Below are positions 1 through 6,713 of a DNA stretch of 64,000 bases, in pieces. The DNA is taken from NCBI RefSeq assembly GCF_013249045.1, contig NZ_JABRWP010000003.1, forward strand, positions 1 through 64,000, written 5' to 3'. The notes beneath the pieces were generated by a model. That model had not been told where the DNA came from. It was given only the letters and a program-made list of their open reading frames with translations, and searched no databases. Within the stretch, counting starts at the first letter, position 1; each line of letters begins with the position of its first letter. The stretch comes from Winogradskyella eckloniae (GTDB lineage Bacteria > Bacteroidota > Bacteroidia > Flavobacteriales > Flavobacteriaceae). Both the position numbers and the translations under genes were made by a program.

Positions 1-87
1 GTTTAATTTTCCAGTTGTAAGTTCGTCTAAAATTTTCAGTTTAAAAGGTTCTGAATACCGTCTAATTACTTTGTCATTTTTGTACAT
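1..87 (-). CDS. IS3-family transposase OrfA, N-terminal 29 residues (partial)
   Basis: Reading from an ATG at 87-85, the minus strand encodes 29 residues beginning MYKNDKVIRRYSEPFKLKIL. This fits the first helix region of the helix-turn-helix OrfA (IS3/IS911 type, HTH_Tnp_1), which recognises the terminal repeats. In this family OrfA is normally about 100 residues and is joined to the DDE catalytic OrfB by -1 frameshifting. Only the N-terminus is in the window, so integrity cannot be judged. The call is made by recognition of the sequence style; confidence is moderate to good. Confidence 0.65.
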   Translation of the reverse strand, partial: MYKNDKVIRRYSEPFKLKILDELTTGKLN

Positions 88-126
88 AATGTTTAAAATT
101 ATGTAGCCTTTATTCAGGACGGGTCA
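1..126 (-). mobile_element. Right-hand end (transposase 5' side) of an IS3-family element, cut by window edge
   Basis: The stretch at 102-126, read on the minus strand, begins TGACCCGTCC and runs into an AT-rich leader and the start of a transposase OrfA. This is the usual layout of an IS3-family terminus: a terminal repeat starting TG, then OrfA within about 40 bp. The element continues to the left outside the window, so its other end, OrfB and any target duplication cannot be seen. Its outer end lies within a few bases of the far end of the 135-bp repeat at 131-274, so it appears to have inserted at the edge of that repeat. The family call rests on the OrfA N-terminus and the shape of the terminus; the exact IS name is unknown. 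Confidence 0.65.
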
Positions 127-130
127 AAAT

Positions 131-274
131 GTATGCTAACGTGTTTGTGTATGGTTAGTTGCGTGGTTAAGCAACTAAGTTAGCAAACATTTACGAACCC
201 GTGAAAATTCCGCAGGAATTTTCGCAAGTAAGCACGTAAAAAGCAATTAATTATACACGGTGTTACCCAACGTT
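131..274. repeat. 135-bp imperfect-palindromic repeat, full copy 1 (attC-like)
   Basis: This non-coding stretch shares its layout with the copy at 15,752-15,889: an outer arm with GTGTAT-type bases ending GTTGC, the shared block GCGTGGTTAAGCAACTAAGT (161-180), a central hairpin (GAAAATTCC, loop GCA, GGAATTTTC, at about 203-223) and a closing arm AGCAATTAATTATACAC (242-258). The outer arms are imperfect complements, so the whole unit can fold as one long hairpin. The central stem differs in sequence from the second copy but stays paired, which argues for a selected structure. The right end runs into box GGTGTTACCCAAC (259-271), whose exact complement lies at 768-780 on the other side of the next gene. 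Confidence 0.7.
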
Positions 275-282
275 TTTTGTTT

Positions 283-765
283 TCAGTTCAACAGTAGTTT
301 TTCCGTTCGATTATTAAAAATTCGAATAAAATCCTCCGTTTTATTATTCACGATACAACCTCCAGAGCAAAAGTTCAAGATTGTAACTTTCGTTTCATTA
401 TTTAATTCACTCGTCACTAACTGTTCAGGACATCCAGAGTATCCTCCAACACTTTCGATAATAATTGGCTTTTTTTCCAGAAAATAAGCAACTGCTAATT
501 GATTAATTTGGTCTTCCAACCATTTAATTTCGTTATCGTTTAGTTTGTCTTTCAATTCATACGCAAACTTTAGTTTCCAAATTGAATTCAGTTCAGTTTT
601 TAGAAATTCGCTCGAAGGTTTATTTTCTAAATCAATTTTAAAATTCTTTGGCGTATAGTTTAATAATTCCAGATACTCTTTTTCAGATTCAGGAATAGAA
701 TCATTGTTTTGAGCAGTACAGATTGTACTTAGAAGGAAAATTGTTATGAATATGATGTTTCTCAA
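283..765 (-). CDS. Secreted hypothetical protein in a cassette-like unit (TTG start)
   Basis: The product has 160 residues with an N-terminal signal peptide (about residues 1-18, hydrophobic core IIFITIFLLS, likely cleavage after CTAQ), so it is probably exported. The mature part is acidic and has four cysteines in a C-terminal cluster (GCPEQ, FCSGGCIV) that may form disulphides. I do not recognise a family. No ATG is available in frame: the start is TTG at 765, immediately inside the 13-bp inverted box that flanks the gene at 259-271 and 768-780. The stop is only 11 bases from the other box. This very tight fit between gene and boxes is like an integron gene cassette. No promoter is evident inside the boxes. 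Confidence 0.6.
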   Translation of the reverse strand: MRNIIFITIFLLSTICTAQNNDSIPESEKEYLELLNYTPKNFKIDLENKPSSEFLKTELNSIWKLKFAYELKDKLNDNEIKWLEDQINQLAVAYFLEKKPIIIESVGGYSGCPEQLVTSELNNETKVTILNFCSGGCIVNNKTEDFIRIFNNRTEKLLLN

Positions 766-767
766 AT

Positions 768-780
768 GTTGGGTAACACC
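768..780. repeat. Inverted box partner of 259-271
   Basis: GTTGGGTAACACC at 768-780 is the exact reverse complement of GGTGTTACCCAAC at 259-271. The pair encloses the 160-residue gene on the minus strand. GTTGGGT also matches the integron core-site consensus GTTRRRY, and ACCCAAC on the other side matches RYYYAAC. No second 135-bp repeat follows on this side; the sequence runs into the ssb upstream region. Confidence 0.65.
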
Positions 781-988
781 TAAATATAATCAATTTTAAT
801 TTCTTTTTTAAGAATCGTGTTAAGCGTAATGTTTTTAGGCTATTAGTTATTTTTAAGCGTTTACAATTACTTACAAACGTATGTAAGTATGTAAATACCG
901 TTTAGGATGTGCTTGGTGTCACATCTTTACAGTGTCGAAACATAAGAACTCGATAGTATTAACTGTTTAACCATTAAAATTAGAAATT

Positions 989-1321
989 ATGAACACACTT
1001 AAAAACAAAGTACAGTTGATTGGTAACTTAGGTAATGATCCAGAAATCACCAATTTTGAATCTGGTAAAACGCTAGCTAAATTCTCTATTGCTACAAACG
1101 ATAGTTATAAGAATGCCCAAGGCGAAAAAATTACGGATACGCAATGGCACAATATTGTCGCTTGGGGAAAAACAGCACAAATTGTAGAGAAGTTTATTAC
1201 AAAAGGAAAAGAGGTCGCCATTGAAGGGAAATTAACAACAAGGTCTTGGCAAGATAAAGATGGTATTAAACGTTATATCACAGAAGTGGTATGTAGCGAG
1301 CTATTAATGTTAGGAAAATAA
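989..1321 (+). CDS. ssb: Single-stranded DNA-binding protein, short form without acidic tail
   Basis: The 110-residue product is a single OB-fold that binds single-stranded DNA as a tetramer in replication, repair and recombination. The hallmarks are NKVQLIGNLGNDPEI at the N-terminus, TLAKFSIATN, the TQWHNIVAWGKTA strand and the KGKEVAIEGKLTTRSWQDKDG hairpin. Housekeeping SSB proteins are 140-180 residues and end in a disordered tail with an acidic DDDIPF-like tip that recruits partner proteins. This one stops right after the OB-fold (SELLMLGK), so it probably cannot make those contacts. It stands alone, away from other replication genes, which suggests an accessory paralogue. It is followed by a strong hairpin terminator shared with the convergent gene. 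Confidence 0.9.
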   Translation: MNTLKNKVQLIGNLGNDPEITNFESGKTLAKFSIATNDSYKNAQGEKITDTQWHNIVAWGKTAQIVEKFITKGKEVAIEGKLTTRSWQDKDGIKRYITEVVCSELLMLGK

Positions 1322-1342
1322 TAGACGTCACTGTTTTAAACT

Positions 1343-1383
1343 AAAAAAGGAGCAACCTAATTAAGGGTTTGCTCCTTTTTTTA
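1343..1383. terminator. Bidirectional hairpin terminator between ssb and the cupredoxin-like gene
   Basis: AAAAAAGGAGCAACC and GGGTTTGCTCCTTTTTTT form a stem with a short AT loop and one bulge. The A-run on the left and the T-run on the right let it stop transcription from both converging genes. Confidence 0.85.
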
Positions 1384-1400
1384 ATCCTTTGCGTATTACG

Positions 1401-1787
1401 TTACTCTACAGTTAGCGTATATTGTGGTGTTTCATTTAAAGGGCAGAAATAAATGTATTCGCCTTTGGTTAACGTAGTAACCTTACTCGTTTCTGTAGTA
1501 TTGTTTTCTACCGCTTTTGTAACATAAGCTGTTTTTATATGGTTTTCTGGGTTAGAGGCATCTTTGCCTTTAGGCACTAATACAAAACCAACTTGCTTAC
1601 CGACATTATGGTTGGCAATTTCAAAAATATAATCGCCTTCGGATAATGTTAATGCTTTTTGTGTAAATTCTCCTTTAGTTTGTTCTAAGGTAACCGAAGT
1701 GGCCTTAGTTTTCATCATCTTGTCTTGTGCATTTACTGTTGCTGTTAAGGTCAATGCTAATACAATTATTGCTATAAATTTTTTCAT
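1401..1787 (-). CDS. Periplasmic cupredoxin-like domain protein
   Basis: The 128-residue product has a signal peptide (residues 1-20, ending TVNAQ) and a beta-rich body. The pattern EGDYIFEIANHNVGKQVGFVLVP followed by KGEYIYFCPLNETPQYTLTVE resembles a small blue-copper (cupredoxin_1) fold, with a His in the first conserved position and a Cys in the strand near the C-terminus. The His that normally follows the Cys by a few residues is absent, so copper binding is doubtful. It is preceded by an AhpD-like gene on the same strand 32 bp upstream, so the two may share a transcript started at the AraC-type promoter near 2,440. Function remains inferred; a redox or metal role in the periplasm is possible. 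Confidence 0.7.
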   Translation of the reverse strand: MKKFIAIIVLALTLTATVNAQDKMMKTKATSVTLEQTKGEFTQKALTLSEGDYIFEIANHNVGKQVGFVLVPKGKDASNPENHIKTAYVTKAVENNTTETSKVTTLTKGEYIYFCPLNETPQYTLTVE

Positions 1788-1819
1788 CTTTTGTTTGTGT
1801 TTTAATGGTTTATTGTGAA

Positions 1820-2368
1820 TTAAATTGTTTCTAATTTTAAAGGTTGCGCTAATGGAAAATCAACGGGTACTAATGTTGTACTATGGACATAATTAGAGAT
1901 AGTTTTGTCTCCTACTAAAGCGATAGTGTCTATTAGATTTCCCTTTGTATAACCTGCGTTAAAGTAATTTTCTAAGACGTCTTGGTCGGTTTTCCCTCTG
2001 TTTTCTGTAATGTTTTTGGCTAATTTTGCCAAGGCATCAAACTTTGTATTTATGGTTGAATAACCTGCCCTTAGTTCTAAAATTTGCGCCTCTGTAAAGC
2101 CATTCATTTTGCCTATGGCTGTATGAGCAGATAAGCAATAAATACAATCGTTAACTTGGCTTACTGCTAAGTTGACAACTTCTTTTTCTTTTGCAGATAA
2201 TGATGTTTTTGCATTAGCAAAGTTTAAATAATTCTCTAGCGCTGTATCACTATGAGCGTATGTTGCATACAGGTTTGGAACAAAGCCCAGTGCTTTATTT
2301 AAGTTGTCAAATATGGCTTGGTTATTAGCGCTTACTTCTTCTCGTTTTAAGATATTAAATGTACTCAT
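1820..2368 (-). CDS. AhpD-like carboxymuconolactone decarboxylase family protein
   Basis: The 182-residue protein carries the AhpD-fold redox motif DCIYCLSAHTAIGK (about residues 75-88), with the CxxC and following His that reduce peroxides or accept electrons in AhpD. The start MSTFNILKREEVS and the GFVPNLYATYAHSDTALENYL segment are typical of the peroxidase-related CMD subfamily. The likely role is cytoplasmic peroxide or thiol redox protection. The gene lies upstream of the cupredoxin-like gene and downstream of a small ORF, and a 30-bp element 105-134 bp upstream of its start is repeated in front of that small ORF. Regulation by the nearby AraC protein is therefore likely. The substrate is not known. 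Confidence 0.88.
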   Translation of the reverse strand: MSTFNILKREEVSANNQAIFDNLNKALGFVPNLYATYAHSDTALENYLNFANAKTSLSAKEKEVVNLAVSQVNDCIYCLSAHTAIGKMNGFTEAQILELRAGYSTINTKFDALAKLAKNITENRGKTDQDVLENYFNAGYTKGNLIDTIALVGDKTISNYVHSTTLVPVDFPLAQPLKLETI

Positions 2369-2435
2369 GTTTTTAATTATTAGATTCTAACTGTTGGTTA
2401 GAATAGTTAGTATTTGATTTAATGTTTTGTGGGTA

Positions 2436-2502
2436 CAAAGTTGCTTCTATTTGTAGTGTAATAAAATGCTTTATTTGCCCAATGTCTTGTCGATTTTTCC
2501 TA
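2436..2502 (-). promoter_or_regulatory. AraC-type operator and promoter, copy 1 (before the AhpD-like gene)
   Basis: On the minus strand, the 30-bp element at 2473-2502 begins TAGGAAAAATCGACA and ends GGGCAAAT. Twenty-nine bases further on is CAACTTTG (2443-2436), a close match to the TAnnTTTG -7 box, and a shared CATTTTA lies between them. The copy at 2695-2761 has 25 of 30 identical bases and the same 29-bp spacing to its box. Equal spacing at two promoters next to an araC-type gene is what an activator site would show. Confidence 0.6.
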
Positions 2503-2512
2503 CTTACTTGGT

Positions 2513-2668
2513 TTAGTCTATATAGGGTCTTTCGGCATCACAGTAAAAATCATGCATATGTTTTTGAGCACAATGCGTTTCTGTATTAATGGTGCTGACG
2601 ATTTTTTTAGGTCTTTGATTTCTAAAGATCTCTATGAGATTAAATATGGATGTGATTTTATTTTTCAT
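2513..2668 (-). CDS. Small hypothetical protein (51 residues) in the AhpD locus
   Basis: From an ATG at 2668 the minus strand is open for 51 codons, ending in TAA at 2513. The peptide begins MKNKITSIFNLIEIFRNQRP and contains a cysteine- and histidine-rich tail (THCAQKHMHDFYCDAERPYID) that could bind metal. The AAAACAATAACAAG just before the ATG is a typical A-rich flavobacterial translation leader, and a -7 box with an upstream AraC-type element sits at the right distance. Those signals are the main reason to treat it as a gene. I recognise no family. It would be the first gene of a unit followed, after a second promoter, by the AhpD-like gene. Confidence 0.45.
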   Translation of the reverse strand: MKNKITSIFNLIEIFRNQRPKKIVSTINTETHCAQKHMHDFYCDAERPYID

Positions 2669-2694
2669 CTTGTTATTGTTTTAATATTACAATG

Positions 2695-2761
2695 CAAAGA
2701 TGCAATAGGAAATGATGTCTTAAAATGAAGAATTTGCCTAAAGGCATGTCAATTTTTCCTA
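2695..2761 (-). promoter_or_regulatory. AraC-type operator and promoter, copy 2 (before the small ORF)
   Basis: The element at 2732-2761 on the minus strand begins TAGGAAAAATTGACA and ends AGGCAAAT, and lies 29 bp from CATCTTTG (2702-2695), a -7-like box. It overlaps the last codon of the araC-type gene that ends at 2759. Its TGCCTTTAGGCA core is itself a short palindrome. It matches copy 1 in sequence, orientation and spacing. Confidence 0.6.
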
Positions 2762-3607
2762 ACTATTTTGTTTTAAGCGTTTTTTGTAGTCTGAAGGTGA
2801 TACTGAGGTTTGTTTTTTAAACAAACGACTTAAGTGTGAGGCGTCATCAAATCCAATATCATAAGCAATTTCTTTTGCTGTTTTATCGGTATATGCCAAT
2901 TGACGTTTGGTTTCTAACACTATGCGATTGTGTATTATTTGTAAGGGACTTCTGTTTAATTTCGCGAAGTTATTAGATAATGTTTTTGGGGATTTAAATA
3001 GTTTGTCAGCATAAAAGGAAACGCTGTGCTCCGCTTTAAAATGCTGTTCTACAAGGTAATTAAATTCGCGTAGAAGATCTACTTTTGAGCTTTTTGGCGA
3101 TGCAGAAATGTTTTCTTTTGCTTTTAGTAATCGTGTGCATTTTATAATAAATCGAGCCATTAACATTCTAAGCATTTCAGACTGTATGTTGTCTTCGGTT
3201 TCGAGTTCGTCAATAAATACATTGTGAAGTACTTTAAACTTTTGTTGTTCTGCGTTATCTAAATGTATAATTGGAATATTAATATTACCAAAAAATAATA
3301 TCCCGACGCAACTTACTTCTTGGTCGTGATCTTTAATGCAATAGAATTCACGGTTAAATTGGTAAACTATAATGTGCTTACCGTCTAAGTACTGGAGATA
3401 CTGTATGGGCGTAAGTGCTACTATACTATGTGGTGGAATGGTAAGTGGTACATTGTCAATGACTAAGGATACAGCTTCTGATGTAGACCAAATAAATGTA
3501 AATAGTTCGCATTGTTTTGCTTCTTTAAAAGGGAGCAAATCGGTCTCGTTTCCAATGTTAAAAATGGCGTTTGTAGAAAATTCTTTAAATGTATACATCA
3601 TAACCAT
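2759..3607 (-). CDS. AraC-family transcriptional regulator
   Basis: The 282-residue protein has an N-terminal sensing half of cupin-like character (PPHSIVALTPIQYLQYLDGKH, about residues 57-80) and a C-terminal double helix-turn-helix (about 180-280). The signature of AraC/XylS proteins is clear: TAKEIAYDIGFDDASHLSRL followed by FKKQTSVSPSDYKKR. It would bind DNA as a dimer and activate in response to an unknown small molecule. The two 30-bp elements near 2473 and 2732 lie downstream of it, in the same orientation and with the same spacing to promoter boxes, so the small ORF, the AhpD-like gene and the cupredoxin-like gene are its probable targets. ATG codons also occur at residues 3 and 4; the exact start is uncertain by a few residues. 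Confidence 0.9.
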   Translation of the reverse strand: MVMMYTFKEFSTNAIFNIGNETDLLPFKEAKQCELFTFIWSTSEAVSLVIDNVPLTIPPHSIVALTPIQYLQYLDGKHIIVYQFNREFYCIKDHDQEVSCVGILFFGNINIPIIHLDNAEQQKFKVLHNVFIDELETEDNIQSEMLRMLMARFIIKCTRLLKAKENISASPKSSKVDLLREFNYLVEQHFKAEHSVSFYADKLFKSPKTLSNNFAKLNRSPLQIIHNRIVLETKRQLAYTDKTAKEIAYDIGFDDASHLSRLFKKQTSVSPSDYKKRLKQNS

Positions 3608-3696
3608 TTAGTCTAAGGTTTGACTTAAAAATTACAACAGCATAAAAAATTTTAGAAATACAATAGTTTTCAAAATAAATGGACCTAGGTGTAGTG

Positions 3697-3834
3697 CTAT
3701 TGAGCGGTCCAGCCACCATCTAAAACAAAAGAAGAACCTGTGATCGTTGAAGCGCTGTCTTTTGCTGGGCGTAGAGCAGCATAAACCGCTAATAAAACCC
3801 ACATGTATGTAACCCATTTTTCTGATGCTATCAT
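3697..3834 (-). pseudogene. C-terminal remnant of a short-chain dehydrogenase/reductase
   Basis: In the otherwise empty stretch 3608-4099, a minus-strand reading frame of 45 codons (ATG at 3834, TAG at 3697) ends in AKDSASTITGSSFVLDGGWT. This is the classic C-terminus of classical SDR enzymes (xSFITGxxxxVDGGWxA), which closes over the cofactor site. The Rossmann fold, the catalytic Tyr-Lys and everything upstream are missing; the preceding residues (WVTYMWVLLAVYAAL) look unrelated. It is therefore a decayed or recombined gene end. The rest of the stretch, 3835-4099, is AT-rich and shows no gene. Confidence 0.6.
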
Positions 3835-4099
3835 TTGAATAGTTGTCTATAAAAACAAGAAACAAACTTTAAATAATTTATACGTTCGGTATTTAAAATT
3901 CTAAAGGTGTGAATTTTGTTGTTTTCTATTAAATTAACCTTAATTTGTTAAATATATATAATTATTTTCTCAATGTGACTTTTAGAATTTAAAAGGTAAA
4001 ATTATGAGGTGACAATAATTCTCTAGTTTGTTCTAATGTCTAGATATTACACTAAAAATAGGGAAGAGGACTGTACAATTAAGCAAATGGATACATGCA

Positions 4100-5233
4100 C
4101 TAAACAGTATTTAATTTAAATAGGTATTCGTTTTGTTTTCTGTTAATACTGGCAGGCGTTATTTGTAATAATTGATTGCGAAGCGCAATGAGCATTGGGT
4201 TAGATAGATGTGCTAATTTACCAATGCGCCAACTTGTTTTTACCACGTGATGTACTTTGGGCAATCGTAATGTTTGGTAGATTTCAAAGGCCTTGTTAAA
4301 TTGATGTTTGGATAAACATTCAGATAAGATAAATGCATCTTCTATGGCTTGGCAAGCTCCTTGCCCAATATTTGGCGTGGTAGCGTGAGCAGCATCTCCA
4401 ACTAAACACACATTGTGTTTAAACCACGTATGTGTTGGTTTTAAATCTGAAATTGCTGCGGTGTGTATGTGTTCCTTATGCGTTGATTTTATAAGGTCTT
4501 TAATTAATATGTTGTAGTGACTAAAATAGTCTTCTAAGGCATGTACGGACAGTTCATTTTTATGTGATTTAAAAGATTTTACAGCATACCAATACACAGT
4601 ATTCTCTGAAATTTGAACAAATCCAAATCTAGACGATTTACCCCAAGCTTCGTTTATTTCATTTTTAAATGCCTTTGATAATTTATAGGTGGTAATGCCT
4701 CGCCAACATATTTGATTCGTATTTCTAATTTGATGGTCTGGTAGTATATGTTGCCGTACTATAGAATTTAAACCATCTGCACCCAATACAATGGAAGATT
4801 GTATGTGTTGTCCATTTTCAAAGGTTAGCTGACATTTGTTTTTTTGAGCATTGATGGATGTGAGTTTGTGATTGAGATTTATTTCTGTAGATTTTAACGT
4901 GTCAATCAGTATTTGTTGTAACGTTCCTCTGTGAATTGCAATGTTTTTGGTATGGTATTTTTTTTCAAAGTAAGTTAAGTCAATTTTAGAAAGCGGATTT
5001 AGATTTGATCTGGTAATATGCATTGAAGAGATAGGATTTCCGTTGGCTTCTATTATAGCCTTAAGACCTAGTTTTTCATAGACCTGCATGGCATTATTTG
5101 CTAAAATTATACCTGCGCCAACATGTTTTAGTTCTGCGGATTGCTCAAAAATCCTGGTTTTTATTCCTTTTTGTTCAAGGGCAATTGCGGTTGTTAGTCC
5201 ACCTATTCCGGCTCCAATGATATCAATATGCAT
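4100..5233 (-). CDS. FAD-dependent aromatic monooxygenase-type protein
   Basis: The 377-residue protein belongs to the class A flavin monooxygenases (PHBH/zeaxanthin-epoxidase/TetX group). It starts with the FAD-binding GxGxxG motif in MHIDIIGAGIGGLTTAIAL, followed by an acidic residue in IFEQ. It has the VLGADGLNSIVRQ motif (DG, about residue 150) and the second FAD motif CLVGDAAHATTPNIGQGA (about 275-292), which holds the ribityl chain. These enzymes use NAD(P)H and oxygen to hydroxylate or epoxidise small molecules in the cytoplasm. The substrate cannot be read from sequence. It is flanked by a TPR lipoprotein gene on the same strand 32 bp upstream; no functional link is evident. Confidence 0.88.
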   Translation of the reverse strand: MHIDIIGAGIGGLTTAIALEQKGIKTRIFEQSAELKHVGAGIILANNAMQVYEKLGLKAIIEANGNPISSMHITRSNLNPLSKIDLTYFEKKYHTKNIAIHRGTLQQILIDTLKSTEINLNHKLTSINAQKNKCQLTFENGQHIQSSIVLGADGLNSIVRQHILPDHQIRNTNQICWRGITTYKLSKAFKNEINEAWGKSSRFGFVQISENTVYWYAVKSFKSHKNELSVHALEDYFSHYNILIKDLIKSTHKEHIHTAAISDLKPTHTWFKHNVCLVGDAAHATTPNIGQGACQAIEDAFILSECLSKHQFNKAFEIYQTLRLPKVHHVVKTSWRIGKLAHLSNPMLIALRNQLLQITPASINRKQNEYLFKLNTV

Positions 5234-5265
5234 AGCGTTTTGGTTTAAGGTGTTTTAAAAATGCT

Positions 5266-5988
5266 TTAATTGCAATTTGCTTTTATTTTTTTGGTCAATG
5301 CTACTGTTCTAGGATCGCCTTTTTCAATAGCTGTTCTCCAATCTGTACAAGCTTTATTTACACGGCCTACAGTGAAGTAAGCATTGCCACGGTCATAGTA
5401 TGTTCTATAGTCCTCGTCATCTAATTTTAAAGCCCTATTGTAATCTAAAATAGCAGATTCATAGTCGTTAAGTTCTTCAGTATTAAAAGCTCTTAGTATG
5501 TAATATTCAGGATTTTTTGGCTTTAATTCTATAATCTTGTTAAAATCTATTTGAGCTTTTTCGTAGGCTTCAATGGTCCAATAAATTCCGGCTCTATCTT
5601 TTATATAACCGTCGTTGTTGGGTTGTAATTCAATGGCTTTGTTAAGGTACGCAATGGTATTAGTGTAATCTTTTAAACCATTATAACAAACACTTATTTT
5701 GTAATATAAGTCATCGTTTTCTGGTTCTGTTTTGCTTAATATTTGTAAATCTAATAAGGCAAGTTCATAATGTTTAAAGTTGAGATAATTAGTGGATCTG
5801 TTGTAGCGTGCAATATAATGTGTTGAATCTAACTGAAGCGCTTGGGTTAATAATTCAATTGATTTTTGAGGATTACCACGATCAGCATAGTCTTTTGATT
5901 CTGATATCAATAGATCTATTTTATTTGGCTTTTTGCAGCTTATTACAAGTAGAACAAGTGTGGAAAATAATATGGATTTAAAAGTCAT
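5266..5988 (-). CDS. TPR-repeat lipoprotein
   Basis: The 240-residue product begins with a lipoprotein signal (MTFKSILFSTLVLLVISCKK; lipobox VISC, Cys 18) and continues with about five tetratricopeptide repeats (for example SIELLTQALQLDSTHYIARY, AIAYLNKAIELQPNNDGY-like and AILDYNRALKLDDEDYRTYY units) over residues 35-235. TPR helices usually mediate protein contacts. It should be anchored to a membrane facing the periplasm or the surface. The partner is unknown and there is no operon context that gives one. Confidence 0.85.
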   Translation of the reverse strand: MTFKSILFSTLVLLVISCKKPNKIDLLISESKDYADRGNPQKSIELLTQALQLDSTHYIARYNRSTNYLNFKHYELALLDLQILSKTEPENDDLYYKISVCYNGLKDYTNTIAYLNKAIELQPNNDGYIKDRAGIYWTIEAYEKAQIDFNKIIELKPKNPEYYILRAFNTEELNDYESAILDYNRALKLDDEDYRTYYDRGNAYFTVGRVNKACTDWRTAIEKGDPRTVALTKKIKANCN

Positions 5989-6133
5989 ATACTTTGTTTA
6001 GATCTATAATGGATTAATTGTGCATTTGTAAATTGAGTTCTAAGTTAATTAGAAAAAATGAGTAGAATCGTTTTGAAAGTTTTCTATAACATAAAAGTTA
6101 AATAAAGATAATGTTGCAACTATTGTGTTTAGG

Positions 6134-6712
6134 TTAATCCCAATAGTTTTTTATTATGTGATATATAATTTCGTTATCAATATCAATGGCAAGGTAATTT
6201 TCATATGGAAATTTATTACATCGGTAATATTCAATCGATTTAATCGCTTTTAGGTCGTTAAAAAAGGATATGTTGTTTTTGAAATTAGGTAATTGCTCTT
6301 CTATAAACTCTAAGCTTTTATGCATATAATATTCATCGGTCTGTATTGGTTCTTTATCAAAAATGTCATTTGGTTTGGTATTTAAATTCGATAGAAACTC
6401 TAAGATTTCTGTTTTGTTAGATTTATATTTAAAAAAACACGTGTAAAAATTAGGAGGACAGTTAATTCGAACACCATTTATTTTATCCATTTCTGGAAGG
6501 TCCTCCTCGCTATAAATATCTATTAAGCTAATGTTTTCAGCATAGGACAATGAATTAAAGGCGTAATTTATTGACTTTTCCCATGCTTTCTTTGAAACAT
6601 TAGAAATTTCATTTTTTGAGGTCTTAATGATTTCTTTTCCTTTGTTTTTAGCTCTTTGACAAGAATAGATGCTAATTAATAGTACTAGTAATATCGTAAA
6701 TTGTGACTTCAT
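6134..6712 (-). CDS. Hypothetical lipoprotein
   Basis: The 192-residue product has a lipoprotein signal (MKSQFTILLVLLISIYSCQR, lipobox IYSC, Cys 18), then a lysine-rich linker and a mixed alpha/beta domain with conserved-looking GVRINCPPNFYTCFFKYKSN. The C-terminus contains YRCNKFPYENYLAIDIDNE. I do not recognise the family. It ends one base from the next gene's start region (its own start at 6712 and the upstream gene's stop at 6714), so it is cotranscribed with the 227-residue gene and probably translationally coupled. Confidence 0.7.
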   Translation of the reverse strand: MKSQFTILLVLLISIYSCQRAKNKGKEIIKTSKNEISNVSKKAWEKSINYAFNSLSYAENISLIDIYSEEDLPEMDKINGVRINCPPNFYTCFFKYKSNKTEILEFLSNLNTKPNDIFDKEPIQTDEYYMHKSLEFIEEQLPNFKNNISFFNDLKAIKSIEYYRCNKFPYENYLAIDIDNEIIYHIIKNYWD

Positions 6713-6713
6713 A

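Noticed and set aside
260-487. Plus-strand frame of 75 codons
   Set aside because: It is antisense to the secreted-protein gene and begins inside the inverted box; no family character.
3632-3865. Minus-strand frame of 77 codons (MFLVFIDNY...)
   Set aside because: It overlaps the SDR remnant in another frame, and its composition looks random.
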